DNA of 64,000 bases from Zizania palustris. Taxonomy: Eukaryota > Streptophyta > Magnoliopsida > Poales > Poaceae. This document shows, one piece after another, positions 46,897-58,497 of the stretch. The stretch lies in contig JAAALK010000289.1 of NCBI GenBank assembly GCA_019279435.1, forward strand, positions 89,931,023 through 89,995,022. Reading direction: 5' to 3'. Numbering within the stretch: position 1 is the first letter of the stretch; every line of letters starts with the position of its first letter. Under the pieces are notes generated by a model. The model was not told where the DNA came from. It saw only the letters and a program-made list of their open reading frames with translations, and did not search any database. The translations under genes and the position numbers were made by a program.

Positions 46897-48860
46897 TGTT
46901 GGACCGGAAACGGCGACCAGAGGGGGGGTGAATGGGAGCTTTTAAAATTTCGGGCTAAAGACTTAGCCTTCGGTTCTGTTCTGTCTTCTGCGGAACAGGC
47001 TTCGAACACAACCTTCGAAGGTCTGGTTCGGAGGTACTTCGACAGCTCCGAACACAGGCTTCGCAGGAGCAAAAGTTCGAAGCCAAGAAGACTTCGCTCC
47101 ACGAACAACCCTTGAAAATCTACTCTGCTAAGTCAGTGCAGGCTCCGCACACGAGGTGCTTCGAGCAGGCTTCGCACTTCACCCTTCGCAAGAGTGGACA
47201 GCCCTCTGAGGACTTCGACCAAGTACTTGGCAACAGCAACTGGTGCTGGGCTTCGTATGCGAAGGTCTACACGCACACACAACGAACTAAGCTAAGGGCT
47301 TCGACACAAGAAGCACAACGGGCCTCGGTCAGGGCTTCGCTAGTAAGCAGCGAGGTTGCACCTCCTGTTACACAGAGCGAGAGCACACTGACTAAACACA
47401 CTTCGCACGAAAAACAACCTTCGCCTCGACAGGCTTCGGTGTACTAAACCAGCGAAGTATGGAAAGCGAGCTCAAGCAAAAAGCACAAGAAAAACAGGGC
47501 TTCGCCGCTTGAACAAGGAACACGAAATAAATTGAACTCAGAATGAATACAGCGAGGTCTGTCTACAGGAGCTCAACAGTAAATGCTCAAAGTGTTAAAT
47601 GTTACCTACCGAGCTCCCATATTTATAGCCCACGGCTTCATCCTAAGGAAGTGACTACTTTACCCCTAGGGTTTACATCCATTTTGTCTCTACAGAACTA
47701 AGGGGTACAAAAGGTAGTCCACCTTTATTTTGGAGGCTTCTCTGTCAGCTGCAGAGGGGACAGTGTCAGCCTTTTTCAGAACAGACAGTGTCAGCCTTTA
47801 CAGTGTTGACTTCTGGAACCTCCCTTCGCACCAGAGGGTGCGGTAGCTTCGGCGAGAAGCCTGCAGCCTGTTGGCCTTCGCTCTGCCGAAGAAGTCCTTC
47901 GATACAGTGACGGTTTTGAGCCGAAGCCGTCAAAGCCCTTGGGCCTTCGCACCACCACCTCCGGAGTGGATCACCACGGCTTCGCAGCTACTCCCAGCTC
48001 GAACACCGTCCGTCCGTGTACCGAAGCCATGCATGGCCGAAGCACCACAAGTCATCCACACTCCGAAGCCCCACCTTCGGAGTACCACCCTTCGTCCAAG
48101 GCCTCCGCGTGAAGCATTCCATGAACACTCCGTCGCAGTGCCTCTCCCCGAGCACACTCCACGACGAGCCTCACCCGGACCATGCCTTCGATGCGCCTCG
48201 ACTTCTGAGACCTTCGTCGGGCCACCTTCGAGTGTCTCCCTCCGGAGCACACTTCGAATTCCATGCCTCCGTAGAGGACTTGTTCCACCGACTCCGAAGT
48301 CACTCCATTCGGAGTTCCTTCGAAGTGCCTCACCTCCGAGGACTTTGTCTCGGAGTACCTTCAGCCGGAGCCACGCTCCGCACTCTCTGCCTTCACCTGG
48401 CGCGTCTCGACCCGAGGATCGACCCGGACCACCTTCGCAGCCACCGTGACGGAGCTCCCCGCTCCCCTGGCATCAAGCCACCCTCTTGACCCAGGTTCAC
48501 CTGGCTCGATCCCTGTCCGTCGCCTCCGAAGTCCCTGCGCACCACCGACAAGCAGACAAGTGTATCCAGTACTCCGGAGACCTCTCCGGGTTAGCAACCT
48601 CCGGCACACACTCCGGTGTACCGCCCAAAGTACCGAAGCCATCGGTACGAACCCTGTCATCGTGTACTGCCGGACCCCTCCGACAGGTACACTCCGCTGC
48701 ACAGCTGCAGCAAGCAAACACCGAACACACTCCGGTGACACACCTCTGAACACACTTCGGAGAACCATCTCCGAAGCCCCTTCGGAGGTACCCTTCGAAC
48801 AGAGGGTAAAAGTCTGTCAATCACTCATCACAAAACACCGAAACCACTCTTGGTTTCTCA
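46897..48860 (-). repeat. 3' LTR of copia 3
   Basis: On the minus strand it starts TGAGAAACCAAG (48860) and ends GGTCCAACA (46897). The polypurine tract (48861-48871, plus strand atctccccctt) adjoins it. The TATA box (minus-strand ggctataaatatggg) is at about 47629-47636. Confidence 0.95.
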
Positions 48861-50030
48861 ATCTCCCCCTTGATGAGTGCATTGACAACCAAAACGAAGT
48901 TCAAGAAAATTTAAAAACTTTCAGCACACAAGTGACCATAAAAACTCCAAAAGAGCCAAAGCATGTCACTTGATAAAAGAATTTTTCTCCCCCTTTGTGA
49001 AAGAGTAAAAGCCCCTTTGGCAAATCTCCCCTTTAAAAAGAACTCCCCCTGAGTTAAGCAAATTTTTCTCCCCCTTTATGTCAAAAATCTCTCCCCCCTT
49101 CAAAATTATGCCTTCTTGCGGCAGAGAACATAGCAAACCTCTCCCCCTTTGGCAATGCAAGCATCAAGGAGCAATCAAAAGATGCAAAGCTTCGGAATGA
49201 ATAGAATTGCAAAGACATATAATGCAAATATATGCCAACATTAAAACTAATGATCATGTGCTCAGCTCAATTTAACAATCTGTGAAACAAGATGATGGCA
49301 TGTGATTTTGTCATTTTAAGATAAAAGCATCACCACTTAGTCAAAGCAGCTAGACATGTGAAGGCAAGGACTGCGCAAAGCTAACAAATTCTACCCTAGA
49401 CAGACAAGTCTTGTTCAAAAGGAGCTGTGAAAGCAAACTTGATGAGCAATTAATTTTGCTGTTCTTTTTTCTTAATGCCAGGGGTTATTTGTTTGTCCAC
49501 CTTATACTTTCCAATCAAGCCAAGCCTAGGCATGAAAGCCATTTGAAGCTTAAGGCAGTGATTTTGGCATACACTACACTATCCCAGTTCAGACCAATGT
49601 GCAATGGTGAGCAGTCTAGAATAGGGTAGTGCGACAAACAAACCCTCCTGGATCTTTTCATTGAAACCAGGCAAATCATGGAGTTTTGATCGTGATTTTG
49701 ATGAATTTAATATTTGATGAATATCCATGAATAATGAACACTTTTTCAAGTTGCAAATTTTCGCATCCAAAGAACAGTGTCTTGCTGTCAAGTAGATAAA
49801 AAGATAGCTAAAAGCAGTCCAGCCTAAACAAGCTAGATACTAGATTGTGCGGTGAGCAAGTTTTCATTTTAGAAAATAAAACATCATGCACAATCAATGT
49901 TCCAGACATATTTCATAGAGCTGAGCTGTCATGATTTCTTTGAATTAAAAGCAGGCATATAATAGCAAAAGATGTAAGTGCAATTCCACACATAATGAGC
50001 ATATGCAAGACAATTAAAATTAGCTCCCCC
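48861..50030 (-). other. 3' untranslated region of copia 3 with repeated polypurine tracts
   Basis: No ORF is supported. On the minus strand gggggag-type motifs occur near 48863, 48991, 49044, 49071, 49094, 49141 and 50026. Bases 49476-49654 hold the conserved Sirevirus block. Confidence 0.85.
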
Positions 50031-53000
50031 TCACAAAATGCCGTAGGGATGACAAATACCAAGTTCCCCACGCAAGTAAGCAAATCGAGAGGCATCGAGG
50101 GGTTTTGTAAAAATATCGGCAAGCTGGTGTTGGGTATCAACATATTGAAGTTCAATATCACCCTTCTCATTGTGATCTCTGAGAAAATGATACCGTACAT
50201 CAATGTGTTTGGTTCTGGAGTGCTGAACCGGGTTGTTTGCAATACAAATAGCACTAGTGTTATCACAGAAAAGTGGAACACTCTTATAATCTAACCCGAA
50301 ATCCCGCAAAGTGGAAACCATCCACAAAATCTGAGAGCAACAGCTAGCTGCAGCAACATATTCGGCCTCAGCCGTCGATTGTGCAACACTAGACTGTTTG
50401 CGGGAAGACCAGCAAACCAGAGACGTACCCAGAAAATGACAAGTACCAGAGGTACTCTTCCTATCAATTCTACACCCAGCAAAATCCGCATCTGAATAAC
50501 CTCTAAGACATAAAGATGAAGACGATGAATACCATATGCCAAATTCAAGGGTGTGTTTGAGATACCTTAGAATGCGCTTAACCGCTTGGCGGTGCGAAGC
50601 TCGTGGTGAAGCCTGAAAATGAGCGCACAGACACACAGCGAAGTGTATGTCCGGCCTCGTGGCAGTCAAGTAGAGGAGGGAGCCGATCATGCTCCGGAAC
50701 TCCTTCTGATCTACGGCTTCTCCATCTTCGTCAGGGTCCAATGCTACAGATGTAGCCATTGGAGTGGCGAGGGGCTTCGCATCGGACATGTCGAACTTCT
50801 TGAGCAGGTCCTTGGTGTACTTCGTCTGGTGGACGAAAGTACCTTGTTTGCTTTGCTTGATTTGCAAACCAAGGAAAAAGGTGAGTTCACCCATCATCGA
50901 CATTTCAAACTCCCTGCTCATGGTATCTGCAAACTCGGCAACCAAAACATGAGAAGAGCCACCAAAGATGATATCATCCACATAAATCTGAACTAGGAGG
51001 AAATCTTTGCCATGCTTGAGAGTAAACAAAGTTTTATCAACAGAGCCCATCAAATACCCTCGCTCAAGCAGAAAAGACTTAAGTCTATCATACCAAGCCC
51101 GAGGGGCCTGCTTGAGTCCATAAAGAGCCTTATGAAGTTTAAGGACTTTATGTGGGTACTTGGGGTTTTCAAAACCCGGGGGTTGTTTTACATAAACATC
51201 TTCACCTATGAAGCCATTAAGAAAAGCACTTTTGACATCCATTTGATAGAGTTTGAATCCCCGGGATGTCGCAAAGGCAAGCAAAATCCTAATGGCCTCA
51301 AGGCGAGCAACAGGTGCAAAAGTTTCAGTAAAATCAATCCCTTCTAGTTGAGAAAAGCCCTGAGCTACAAGTCTAGCCTTATTTCTAACAATTGTCCCAT
51401 CCTCCCCTTGTTTATTTTTGAAAATCCATTTTGTTCCTATGAAATGAACATTTGGTGGAGGATCAACTAAAGTCCAGACTTGGTTTCTTTCAAAATTCTC
51501 AAGTTCCTCATGCATGGCATTGATCCAACTAGAATCAGAAAGTGCATGACTAACATCTAAAGGCTCGAAAGAAGCAACAAAAGCAGCATTAGTGAAATGG
51601 GCATGAGAACGTGTTACCCTTTGATCAAGCTCACCAATGATCTGCTCGGGAGGATGCATCCTTTGAACATGATGTGGAGCCTCGCGGCGGGATGCAGTCT
51701 CCCCCTCAACTTGTGCGTTGGAGTGGTCCAAGATGACCGATGTTGAGGTAGTCGCTTCGGGACCTCGTGCCGAAGTAGTTGAAGCGGGGTCTGCTTCGGG
51801 GGTTGATGTCGAGGGTAGTAGGGGATCATCCTCGAATTCTCCGGGATCTTCGTCTTCGAATAAAGTCTGTTCCATGTCGTGTTCATTTGCCTGTTCAAAA
51901 GCAGAACTAACAGAGGGGGTTGATTCATCAAAAGTCACATCACATGACTCGATGACAGTGTTAGTTTCCAAGTTATAAACACGATAGGAATGACCATGAG
52001 TTGTATAGCCCAAAAAGATCCCGTCAGAAGATCGCGACTCAAATTTATCCAAGTTACCACGTTTTAGGATAAAGCAGCGACAGCCAAAAACTCGAAGATG
52101 AGTAACCTTGGGCTGTCTCCCAAAACGCAGCTCATAAGATGTCAAGTTTAAAATTGAGCGCAAGAAAATTCGGTTTGAGATGTAACATGCAGTGTTCATG
52201 GCCTCAGCCCAGAATTTTCTAGGAGTCCTATGCTCATCAAGCATCGTCCTAGCCATCTCAACCAAAGTGCGGTTTTTCCTCTCAACAACACCGTTCTGTT
52301 GAGGAACCCGCGGAGCAGAGAATTGATGTTCTATGCCATGCTCCATGCAAAAGTCAACAAAGAGACTATTTTTGAACTCGGTGCCATTATCGCTTCGAAT
52401 GAATTTTAATGCACCAGGGAGTTCAGTGAACAGTCTCAAAGCCAGGCTCCGAAAGTGTGGAAACACTTCATCTTGCTGGCAAGAAAGAACACCCAAGAGT
52501 AGCGAGAGAAATCGTCGACAATAACAAGTACATACCACTTGCCGCCTAAAGAACTAACCCGAGAAGGACCTACAGTGTCCATATGGAGAAGTTCTCCGGG
52601 CTGTTCAGTCATCACCGTGGTGACTGGCGAATGCGAAGCAGCAATCATTTTTCCATGTCGACAAGGAGCGCAAACTAAATTCTTCTCAAACTTGAGCTTG
52701 GGCAATCCTCGGATCAAGCTTAGGGCGCTCAAACGAGCGAGCAACTCAAAGCTCATATGCCCTAGTCTCCTATGCCACTTCCAAAGCTCAGAAGTCGAAT
52801 GTGCAACAAGACAATGAGAAGAACCAGACGACTCTGAAAAATCAGCTCCAAAAACTCTCCCAACCCTAAAGATCTTACACACCACAACGCCATCTGAATT
52901 GAGCACTTGCGAAGTATCGCGATGAAATCGCACTTCGAAGCCCTCATCAAGCAACTGAGATACAGACAGCAAATTGTATCCCAGATTTTCAACCAAAGCA

Positions 53001-53197
53001 ACATCTTTGAGAGTGAAGTTCGTGTTAATCCTTACCACACCTTTACCTTTCACTCTACTCCTTCGATTGTTTCCGAAGGTGATATGTTCCCTTTGCTTGG
53101 TTGTTGTGAGGCTGGAGAACCACTTTACATCTCCGGTCATGTGGCGCGAACAACCGGAGTCCATGATCCACGTGCCCTCCAAGCCTCGACCTGACGC
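50031..53197 (-). pseudogene. pol: pol of copia 3 with a single 1-bp frameshift
   Basis: The first part (to about 52480) is in the gag frame after the TAG at 53198-53200. It has an intact protease site (WIMDSGCSRHMTGD) and the integrase zinc-binding part (HRRLGHMSFELL, then CAPCRHGK). Near 52480 one G is missing from the run before 'atgaagtg' compared with copia 1, which shifts the frame. The rest (52538-50031, 835 codons) is open: integrase core (RSDNGTEFKNSLF, VVERKNRTLVEMA), RT (MDVKSAFLNGF, YGLKQAPRAWYDR, YVDDIIFGG) and RNase H (DADFAGCRIDRKSTSG), ending HPYGIL. Apart from this one base the polymerase looks complete, so the loss may be very recent or a sequencing error. Confidence 0.92.
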
Positions 53198-55660
53198 CTA
53201 CACATGATGAAAACGTCTCGATCGCTCAGTGCTGGGGTGAGTAAAATAATGACGAGGCATCCAGCACTGAGTGACACGAGTAGTAGGCACAGTAAAAGTA
53301 GACGGTCTACGCACATAATAATCAGAATGATGCAAAGTGCGAGGTCTACCTACATGCAAAGAACGCAAAGCATGTCGAGGTCTCCTACTCTGACGAGGTA
53401 CAAAGCTACTCGCCCGAGGTCTACCACCATATGGGACATGGTGAACACCTCGAGGAGCAAAACCTCTCCGAGAAGCACGAGGAGCCTCGAAAACAGGACG
53501 AGAGTAATACTCAGACTCATGCATACCTAAAGATGGGTAATGCATGTCCTGATAGCTCATCGCCTGTGCACGTCGCTCATCCTTGATGCGACGGAAACAG
53601 AAACCAATCAAATGACCCGCCCTCTGACAATAAGAACAGTGAAACACTCTCCTGGGGGCACTCTCAGGGGTCATAGGAGCAACTCTCACAGGCTCCTTGG
53701 GTTTCTTTTGAGTGGTTTTCTTGGGAGGATTTTTCTTGATAGGAGGTGTGGTTTTCTTTGGTGGATGGGTAGGCTTTTTGGCTGATGGGGTGTCCAACAC
53801 AGCTCTCTCTTTCTCTAGGGTGGTGGGAGAGGTGAAAACAGTCTTGGTCTTACTGTCTGAAGCTATCCTCTCAAAACCCAAACCTAGAGCTACCCCGGCT
53901 CTGTCAGCACACAACTTGGTCTTGGCCAAGAGCAAATCCATCCTACCCTTCCCCTCAGTGCATTTATTTACCACAGAAAGAAGGTATTCATTTTCGGACA
54001 TGAGGTTCTCAGCTCGCTCTCTAACAGTGCCTAGCTGGTCCTTAAGGGTAATGCATGTGTCACACACAGGCTGCACATCCTTAGAACTACCGGCCCTCTC
54101 CAATCTAGCCTCTAGATCATGAACATGCTTATCACGTAAATTAATGCTATCGCGCAATAAAGAGCAGTTCATGCAATCAATAATTTCATGAGGTCTAGAA
54201 TCCACCTCCAAAAGCTGCTTCTGTGCAGTCTCAAGCTCAGAGAGAGTTTGAGCATGTACAGAGCGCAACTGAGCAAGCTCACTCATGACAACAGAACATG
54301 ATTCACAATCAGCATCATCATATTTAGACTTAAGCATGGCATATTCAGTAGATACAGATTCTAGCCTAAGTCTAAGGTCTTTTCTTTCTCTAGCGGCTTG
54401 CACAAGCAATCTATCCAGACCTAGCACAACTTCATTCAGCTCATCTAATTTAATTAGAAGCTGGTCAGATGATAGGTTTACCTCAGATGAGTCAAGCTCA
54501 TCGCCGCTGTGATCGCTGTCGGCCATGAAGCAAAGGCCGGTGAAGTCACGTCCCTTCTTGTCCTTCTTGTCCTCCTTCCTTGGGGACTCCTCCTCCTCAG
54601 AGCTCGACTCCTCAGTTGAGGAAGTGTCGATGTCGCTGAGAGCAGCAACAAAGGCTCTGGAAGCGGCCTTGGCTACTTTCTTAGCCATCTTGCCGCGCTT
54701 GCCCTTCACAAAGGGCTTCCTCTCCTTTTTGTGGAATTTGGGGTGGTCACTCTCATCTCTCTTTTTGACCTTGGGGCAATTGGCCTTAATGTGAGAGGTG
54801 TCGCCACATTCATAACAGCCACTAAAACCACTTCTCCTCTGATCCCGTCTCTCATGATGAAAGCGGGTGAACCTCCGGGCAATGAGAGCAAGCTCATCAT
54901 CAGCTAGAGTATCCACCTGCTCCTTTGTGACGGAGACCAGGGAGGACAACGCAAAACCATCTGCAAGAACACAAGTGCCTGATGTGCTTGGTTCTGCAGT
55001 GGTGCCACGGCTAGTGCTAGAAACCAATGCCAATGGCTGTGGCAGAGAGCTTCTGTGCACTGCAAGAGATGCCTTGGCAATCTCTGTGGACTTCAGCTTG
55101 CTAAAGAGTTCGTCACAGGTCAAAGTGTCATAGCCTGTGGACTCCTCAATGCTGGATATCTTTACCTCCCATATGCTACGGTCAAGAGCATAGAGAAGCT
55201 TGATAGCCCTATCGTGATCACTGTAAGCAAGTGTCCCGTTGGATCGCAAGTTACTCACTATCGCGTCAAAGCGAGAAAACATGGCATCTACAGATTCACC
55301 AGGTGCCTGCACAAACAGCTGATACTGTTGATTGTAGGTGCTTTGGCGCCTGGCCTTGATCTGAGCAGAGCCCTCATGAAAGACAGTGAGTGTTGTCCAA
55401 ATTTCCCTAGCAGTCCTAAGGTGCTGCACCCTATCGAACTCACTCCGACTCAAACCAATGAACAGTATGTTCCTTGCCTTCGAGTTGGCAATATACTGAT
55501 CTTTTTCGGTTTGAGTGGTGCGGGTATCAGGGATGGAGTATTGTGAGTCCACAATCTCCCAAATTGCATTTCCTTGGCTTAACAAGTAAGCCTCCATGCG
55601 CACCTTCCAGTATGCAAAGTCAGTCCCATCGAACAGAGGAATTTTACTGCCTCTATCCAT
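53198..55660 (-). CDS. gag: gag of copia 3 (820 codons, intact)
   Basis: The start ATG at 55660 follows the primer site by about 50 bp and gives MDRGSKIPLFDGTDFAYWKV, the usual start of this family. Residues about 1-230 are the UBN2-type capsid region. A zinc knuckle (CYECGDTSHIKANC) is near residue 282, an acidic/basic linker follows (EESSSEEEESPRKEDKKDKK), then a long coiled coil (about 400-600), a Lys/Pro-rich stretch, and a second knuckle (CSYCQRAGHLIGFC) near residue 673. The tail is rich in Arg, His and Ser. It ends in TAG, in frame with pol. Confidence 0.93.
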   Translation of the reverse strand: MDRGSKIPLFDGTDFAYWKVRMEAYLLSQGNAIWEIVDSQYSIPDTRTTQTEKDQYIANSKARNILFIGLSRSEFDRVQHLRTAREIWTTLTVFHEGSAQIKARRQSTYNQQYQLFVQAPGESVDAMFSRFDAIVSNLRSNGTLAYSDHDRAIKLLYALDRSIWEVKISSIEESTGYDTLTCDELFSKLKSTEIAKASLAVHRSSLPQPLALVSSTSRGTTAEPSTSGTCVLADGFALSSLVSVTKEQVDTLADDELALIARRFTRFHHERRDQRRSGFSGCYECGDTSHIKANCPKVKKRDESDHPKFHKKERKPFVKGKRGKMAKKVAKAASRAFVAALSDIDTSSTEESSSEEEESPRKEDKKDKKGRDFTGLCFMADSDHSGDELDSSEVNLSSDQLLIKLDELNEVVLGLDRLLVQAARERKDLRLRLESVSTEYAMLKSKYDDADCESCSVVMSELAQLRSVHAQTLSELETAQKQLLEVDSRPHEIIDCMNCSLLRDSINLRDKHVHDLEARLERAGSSKDVQPVCDTCITLKDQLGTVRERAENLMSENEYLLSVVNKCTEGKGRMDLLLAKTKLCADRAGVALGLGFERIASDSKTKTVFTSPTTLEKERAVLDTPSAKKPTHPPKKTTPPIKKNPPKKTTQKKPKEPVRVAPMTPESAPRRVFHCSYCQRAGHLIGFCFRRIKDERRAQAMSYQDMHYPSLGMHESEYYSRPVFEAPRASRRGFAPRGVHHVPYGGRPRASSFVPRQSRRPRHALRSLHVGRPRTLHHSDYYVRRPSTFTVPTTRVTQCWMPRHYFTHPSTERSRRFHHV

Positions 55661-55710
55661 GTCGCCAACAGATCACAAAACCTGTTAAGGTCAACTGGTG
55701 ATCTTAACCT

Positions 55711-55722
55711 GCTCTGATACCA
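55711..55722 (-). other. primer binding site of copia 3
   Basis: The minus strand reads tggtatcagagc two bases inside the 5' LTR (initiator tRNA-Met type). Confidence 0.9.
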
Positions 55723-55724
55723 AT

Positions 55725-57688
55725 TGTTGGACCGGAAACGGCGACCAGAGGGGGGGTGAATGGGAGCTTTTAAAATTTCGGGCTAAAGACTTAGCCTTCG
55801 GTTCTGTTCTGTCTTCTGCGGAACAGGCTTCGAACACAACCTTCGAAGGTCTGGTTCGGAGGTACTTCGACAGCTCCGAACACAGGCTTCGCAGGAGCAA
55901 AAGTTCGAAGCCAAGAAGACTTCGCTCCACGAACAACCCTTGAAAATCTACTCTGCTAAGTCAGTGCAGGCTCCGCACACGAGGTGCTTCGAGCAGGCTT
56001 CGCACTTCACCCTTCGCAAGAGTGGACAGCCCTCTGAGGACTTCGACCAAGTATTTGGCAACAGCAACTGGTGCTGGGCTTCGTATGCGAAGGTCTACAC
56101 GCACACACAACGAACTAAGATAAGGGCTTCGACACAAGAAGCACAACGGGCCTCGGTCAGGGCTTCGCTAGTAAGAAGCGAGGTTGCACCTCCTGTTACA
56201 CAGAGCGAGAGCACACTGACTAAACACACTTCGCACGAAAAACAACCTTCGCCTCGACAGGCTTCGGTGTACTAAACCAGCGAAGTATGGAAAGCGAGCT
56301 CAAGCAAAAAGCACAAGAAAAACAGGGCTTCGCCGCTTGAACAAGGAACACGAAATAAATTGAACTCAGAATGAATACAGCGAGGTCTGTCTACAGGAGC
56401 TCAACAGTAAATGCTCAAAGTGTTAAATGTTACCTACCGAGCTCCCATATTTATAGCCCACGGCTTCATCCTAAGGAAGTGACTACTTTACCCCTAGGGT
56501 TTACATCCATTTTGTCTCTACAGAACTAAGGGGTACAAAAGGTAGTCCACCTTTATTTTGGAGGCTTCTCTGTCAGCTGCAGAGGGGACAGTGTCAGCCT
56601 TTTTCAGAACAGACAGTGTCAGCCTTTACAGTGTTGACTTCTGGAACCTCCCTTCGCACCAGAGGGTGCGGTAGCTTCGGCGAGAAGCCTGCAGCCTGTT
56701 GGCCTTCGCTCTGCCGAAGAAGTCCTTCGATACAGTGACGGTTTTGAGCCGAAGCCGTCAAAGCCCTTGGGCCTTCGCACCACCACCTCCGGAGTGGATC
56801 ACCACGGCTTCGCAGCTACTCCCAGCTCGAACACCGTCCGTCCGTGTACCGAAGCCATGCATGGCCGAAGCACCACAAGTCATCCACACTCCGAAGCCCC
56901 ACCTTCGGAGTACCACCCTTCGTCCAAGGCCTCCGCATGAAGCATTCCATGAACACTCCGTCGCAGTGCCTCTCCCCGAGCACACTCCACGACGAGCCTC
57001 ACCCGGACCATGCCTTCGATGCGCCTCGACTTCTGAGACCTTCGTCGGGCCACCTTCGAGTGTCTCCCTCTGGAGCACACTTCGAATTCCATGCCTCCGT
57101 AGAGGACTTGTTCCACCGACTCCGAAGTCACTCCATTCGGAGTTCCTTCGAAGTGCCTCACCTCCGAGGACTTTGTCTCGGAGTACCTTCAGCCGGAGCC
57201 ACGCTCCGCACTCTCTGCCTTCACCTGGCGCGTCTCGACCCGAGGATCGACCCGGACCACCTTCGCAGCCACCGTGACGGAGCTCCCCGCTCCCCTGGCA
57301 TCAAGCCACCCTCTTGACCCAGGTTCACCTGGCTCGATCCCTGTCCGTCGCCTCCGAAGTCCCTGCGCACCACCGACAAGCAGACAAGTGTATCCAGTAC
57401 TCCGGAGACCTCTCCGGGTTAGCAACCTCTGGCACACACTCCGGTGTACCGCCCAAAGTACCGAAGCCATCGGTACGAACCCTGTCATCGTGTACTGCCG
57501 GACCCCTCCGACAGGTACACTCCGCTGCACAGCTGCAGCAAGCAAACACCGAACACACTCCGGTGACACACCTCTGAACACACTTCGGAGAACCATCTCC
57601 GAAGCCCCTTCGGAGGTACCCTTCGAACAGAGGGTAAAAGTCTGTCAATCACTCATCACAAAACACCGAAACCACCCTTGGTTTCTCA
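55725..57688 (-). repeat. 5' LTR of copia 3
   Basis: It has the same length as the 3' LTR and is almost identical to it. On the minus strand it starts at 57688 and ends at 55725 next to the primer site. The TATA box is at about 56457-56464 (minus strand). Confidence 0.95.
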
Positions 57689-58497
57689 GTTCTGTAGAGA
57701 CAAAACTGGTGTAAACCCTAGGGGTAAAGTAGTCATTTCACTTGGGTGAACTGTGGGCTATAAATATGGGGGCTGGGTAGGTAACATTTAACACTTTGAG
57801 CATTTACTGTTGAGCTCCTGTACTAGCCTCCACTCTGTATTCATCCAGTGAGATCAATTTTATTGTGTTTCTTGTTCAAGCAGCGAAGCCCTGCTTCTGT
57901 GTTGTCTTTCTACTTGAACTTGTTTGCATACCTCGCTAGTTGTAGTGCACCGAAGCCTATCTAGGCGAAGTGTGTTTTTGTGCGAAGTGTGTTTTTCAGT
58001 GTGCGTTCGCTCTATGTAACAGGAGGCTAGACCTAGCTGCTTACTAGCGAAGCCCTGTTCGAAGCCCGTTTTGCTTCCCGTGTCTAAACCCTTAGCGAAG
58101 TCTGTTTAGTGTGCATTTTGACCTTCGCAGTACGAAGCCCAGCACCAGTTGCTGTCGCTAAGTATTAGGTCGAAGTCCTCAGAGGGTAGTCCACTCTTGC
58201 GAAGGGTGAAGTGCGAAGCCTGCTCGAAGCACCCCGTGTGCGGAGCCTGCACTGACTTAGCAGAGTTGTTTTTGGGGTTGTGGGTGGAGCGAAGTCTGCT
58301 TGGCTTCGGACTTTTACTCCTTGCGAAGCCTGTGTTCGGAGCTGTCAAGTACCTCCGAACCAGACCTTCGAAGGTTGGTGTTCGAAGCCTATTCTGTAGT
58401 AGACAGGATTAAAACCGAAGGCTGTTTTTAGCCAGAAATTTTAAAAGCTCCCATTCACCCCCCCCCCTCTGGTCGCCGTTTCCGGTCCAACAGAGAC

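Larger units (their letters stand above)
46897..57688 (-). mobile_element. copia 3: young, nearly intact Sirevirus (10.8 kb)
   Basis: It has two 1,964-bp LTRs and the target repeat gttct (46892-46896 and 57689-57693). It inserted into an LTR of its own family. By eye the LTRs differ at about seven sites (for example near 47226, 47292, 47347, 48112, 48242, 48603 and 48848 against the matching base 8,828 bp to the right). At a commonly used grass LTR substitution rate of 1.3e-8 per site per year this gives an age of about 0.1-0.2 million years. Gag is open; pol has one frameshift. Confidence 0.95.
45660..58492 (+). mobile_element. Sirevirus solo LTR (copia 1/3 family), split by copia 3
   Basis: The two parts are 45660-46896 and 57694-58492, about 2.0 kb together. 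It starts TGAGAAACCAAG and ends GGTCCAACA, with target repeat gagac at 45655-45659 and 58493-58497. Copia 3 lies between the parts in the opposite direction. The TATA box (ggctataaatatgg) is at about 57761-57768 in the right part. No internal element sequence of its own remains. Confidence 0.9.

Noticed and set aside
47871..48489. Overlapping open frames up to 192 codons in the copia 3 LTRs (repeated at 56699-57317)
   Set aside because: They lie in LTR sequence on both strands, are low-complexity (Pro, Arg, Ser) and follow from GC-rich palindromic repeats.
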